From positions 1 through 6,638 of the forward strand of contig JAOUQA010000118.1 in NCBI GenBank assembly GCA_029879605.1: a DNA stretch of 6,638 bases. The letters are read 5' to 3'. How positions within the stretch are numbered: position 1 is the stretch's first letter; the number at the start of each line of letters is the position of its first letter. The translations under genes were made by a program, and so were the position numbers. This DNA is from Gammaproteobacteria bacterium. GTDB lineage: Bacteria; Pseudomonadota; Gammaproteobacteria; SZUA-229. Positions 5,455 to 6,638 of this stretch are shown piece after piece. The notes beneath the pieces are model-generated. The model was given only the letters and a program-made list of their open reading frames with translations, made no database searches and was not told the DNA's origin.

Positions 5455-5982
5455 ATGTATTCATTTCGGTTTGCCAGTTTAGATGATGTAGATAACATAG
5501 TAGCGCTTGTAGAATCTGCATATAGAGGGGATGCTAGTCGTAAAGGCTGGACAACTGAAGCTGATTTGCTGAGTGGTCAACGGACTGATAACGACGAGGT
5601 GAGCAGGCTGATTGCAGAAAGTTCAAGTTATATATTGTTATGTGAAAACCAGGCTGAATTACTTGGTTCAGTGCACCTGATAAATGATTCTGAATCAGCT
5701 TACCTGGGGATGTTTGCAGTTAATCCTTGTCAGCAGTCAAAAGGTATCGGTAGTTTGTTACTGGCCGAGGCAGAAAAGTACGTGTTTCAACAATGGCAGT
5801 GCCTGAGTTTGAAAATGTCAGTTATATCACTGCGCGAGGAATTGATAGCCTGGTATCAGCGACGTGGCTTTACAGTGACGGGTGAGACACTGGCATTTCC
5901 CTATGGAGATGAACGTTATGGTATCCCTGAGCGTGACGATCTGGAGTTTTGTGTGCTTAAGAAACATGAATTTTATAGTTAA
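5455..5982 (+). CDS. GNAT-family N-acetyltransferase
   Basis: GNAT enzymes transfer an acetyl group from acetyl-CoA to an amine on a small molecule or protein. The 175-residue protein shows strand beta4 AYLGMFAVNP at 82-91, followed by the acetyl-CoA pyrophosphate loop Q94-SK-G97-I-G99 in motif A and its helix SLLLAEAEKYV. Motif B is seen as LIAWYQRRGF at 130-139. The N-terminal block AYRGDASRKGWTTEADLLSGQR (22-43) is distinctive and probably forms the acceptor site; I take it as a subfamily mark without knowing the substrate. An in-frame TAA at 5446-5448 fixes the ATG at 5455. No Shine-Dalgarno sequence precedes it, and with only 15 bp from the permease stop its translation may depend on coupling. 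Cytoplasmic. Confidence 0.9.
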   Translation: MYSFRFASLDDVDNIVALVESAYRGDASRKGWTTEADLLSGQRTDNDEVSRLIAESSSYILLCENQAELLGSVHLINDSESAYLGMFAVNPCQQSKGIGSLLLAEAEKYVFQQWQCLSLKMSVISLREELIAWYQRRGFTVTGETLAFPYGDERYGIPERDDLEFCVLKKHEFYS

Positions 5983-6039
5983 AATAGATAGTGTGATTTT
6001 GTATATATATGCGGGTCAATAAAAACAGGTAGATATAAA

Positions 6040-6228
6040 ATGAGTCCAGAACCAGGCGTAGGTAGAGCAGACAGGATTTCAGGTGAGGGATTGCAGCGAC
6101 TGGAAAAACAGCTTGAACGCGGTAGCAAAATATCCGCGCTGGTACTCAGGCAGTGGATTAAACGTTATGGTGAATCAGCGCGCGAAATGCTTAAAAAACA
6201 CGGCTGTTATACAAATGACCTCGAATAG
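6040..6228 (+). CDS. Small charged helical protein, function unknown
   Basis: The 62-residue product is rich in Arg, Lys and Glu and looks mostly helical after a flexible first dozen residues. Its core is GEGLQRLEKQLERGSK (15-30), followed by LRQWIKRYGESAREMLKKHG (36-55), which reads as two amphipathic helices separated by a short turn. It lacks a signal peptide and membrane segment and has a single Cys at 56. CAGGTAG (6026-6032) before the ATG is a plausible ribosome site, though spaced about 10 nt. The gene stands 57 bp after the acetyltransferase. I do not recognise a named family. A nucleic-acid-binding or adaptor role would fit the charge pattern but is a guess. An overlapping frame at 6083 gives a composition unlike a protein and is discarded. 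Confidence 0.65.
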   Translation: MSPEPGVGRADRISGEGLQRLEKQLERGSKISALVLRQWIKRYGESAREMLKKHGCYTNDLE

Positions 6229-6244
6229 TGAAGCGGTATTTTTG

Positions 6245-6259
6245 AAACTGCAGTTTTTT
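6245..6259 (+). terminator. Weak candidate terminator after the small gene
   Basis: The perfect 12-bp palindrome AAACTGCAGTTT (6245-6256) runs into six T in total (6254-6259), 16 bp after the stop of the 62-codon gene and between converging genes. The stem is short and AT-rich, so termination would be weak. Confidence 0.3.
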
Positions 6260-6277
6260 CTCTGTTGGTCATAGTCG

Positions 6278-6638
6278 TTATAATTTAAATTTCGATTTTA
6301 GCTTGTCTTTAAGTGCATCTACTTTCTTGTCTTGACTGGTTTTGCTAGAGTTTTTGATATTATTCTCAATATCTGCCAGTTTGGTTTTTATTTCCTGTTC
6401 CCTGTTATCAATATCATTGCTGATTTTATCCAGTTGTTTCTTTTTATCTTCCAGCTTGCTCATAGGGTCGCCGAGTTTCTGGTTAATACCGGCTTTAAGT
6501 TTCTGTTCATATTCCTGGCCACGCTGTTTGAGCTGGTTTTTTAGCTGTGTGCCCAGTTGATTATCAAGATTGGAATCCAGTCTGAAGTTCAGGTTGTGTA
6601 AGGAGCCTGAAAATCGCGTGTTGATATCAAATTGACTG
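6278..6638 (-). CDS. C-terminal part of a larger coiled-coil protein, possibly AsmA-like (partial at right edge)
   Basis: The frame ends at TAA (complement of 6278-6280) and stays open to the right edge, giving the last 119 residues. The visible part begins with a beta-like stretch (FDINTRFSGSLHNLNFRLDSNLD) typical of repeated strand-rich envelope proteins. It then turns into a long lysine- and glutamine-rich coiled coil (LKNQLKQRGQEYEQKLKAG onward, including DKKKQLDKISNDIDNREQEI) and ends in KSKFKL. The switch from a 'GSL..L.F.LDSNLD' strand pattern to a coiled coil resembles the ends of AsmA-like outer-membrane-associated proteins of the TIGR03545 type; I hold this from memory with low certainty. 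The Met at 6463 is internal: codons upstream of it continue the same pattern without a stop. Confidence 0.7.
   Translation of the reverse strand, partial: SQFDINTRFSGSLHNLNFRLDSNLDNQLGTQLKNQLKQRGQEYEQKLKAGINQKLGDPMSKLEDKKKQLDKISNDIDNREQEIKTKLADIENNIKNSSKTSQDKKVDALKDKLKSKFKL

Noticed and set aside
6332..6560. Two hydrophobic plus-strand frames that look like membrane proteins
   Set aside because: They are the complement of a lysine-rich coiled coil, whose Lys codons read as Phe/Leu on the other strand; no ribosome sites.

Overview
The window looks like chromosomal DNA of a Gram-negative bacterium, most likely a gammaproteobacterium. This rests on an exported di-heme cytochrome c peroxidase, a TauD-type dioxygenase, a TauE/SafE permease, the moderately AT-rich composition (by eye) and the general style of the proteins. 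It is inference, because there is no rRNA or other marker gene. Genes are closely packed on both strands and no gene-free stretch exceeds 300 bp. The largest gaps are 3260-3477, 1192-1387 and 1742-1927. I see no tRNA, rRNA, CRISPR array, insertion sequence or phage gene.

Left part (1-2326): the C-terminal end of an unrecognised protein (+) converges on a periplasmic di-heme peroxidase (-). The peroxidase is divergent from a small FHA-domain protein (+), and their shared 196-bp region holds two perfect inverted repeats and candidate promoters on both strands. After a 186-bp gap with a 9-bp-stem hairpin and a direct repeat comes an unrecognised four-helix membrane protein (+).

Middle part (2339-5982): a TauD/TfdA-family Fe(II)/2-oxoglutarate dioxygenase (-) is divergent from a soluble PAS histidine kinase (+). 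A TauE/SafE-family permease and a GNAT acetyltransferase follow the kinase in the same direction with short gaps. An oxygenase family that includes sulfonate-cleaving enzymes, a permease family that includes sulfite and sulfonate carriers, and a sensor kinase between them suggest a possible small sense/oxidise/export module. Both families are broad, so this is a hypothesis.

Right part (5983-6638): a 62-codon gene for a small charged helical protein (+) converges on the C-terminus of a larger coiled-coil protein (-) that runs off the right edge. An internal ATG at 6463 would wrongly make the latter look like a complete 61-residue protein.

Most genes are ordinary families. The points most worth a second look are the peroxidase without the usual switch histidine, the dioxygenase/kinase/permease neighbourhood, the palindromes between peroxidase and FHA gene, and the small 62-residue protein. 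I found nothing that by itself proves an undescribed system.
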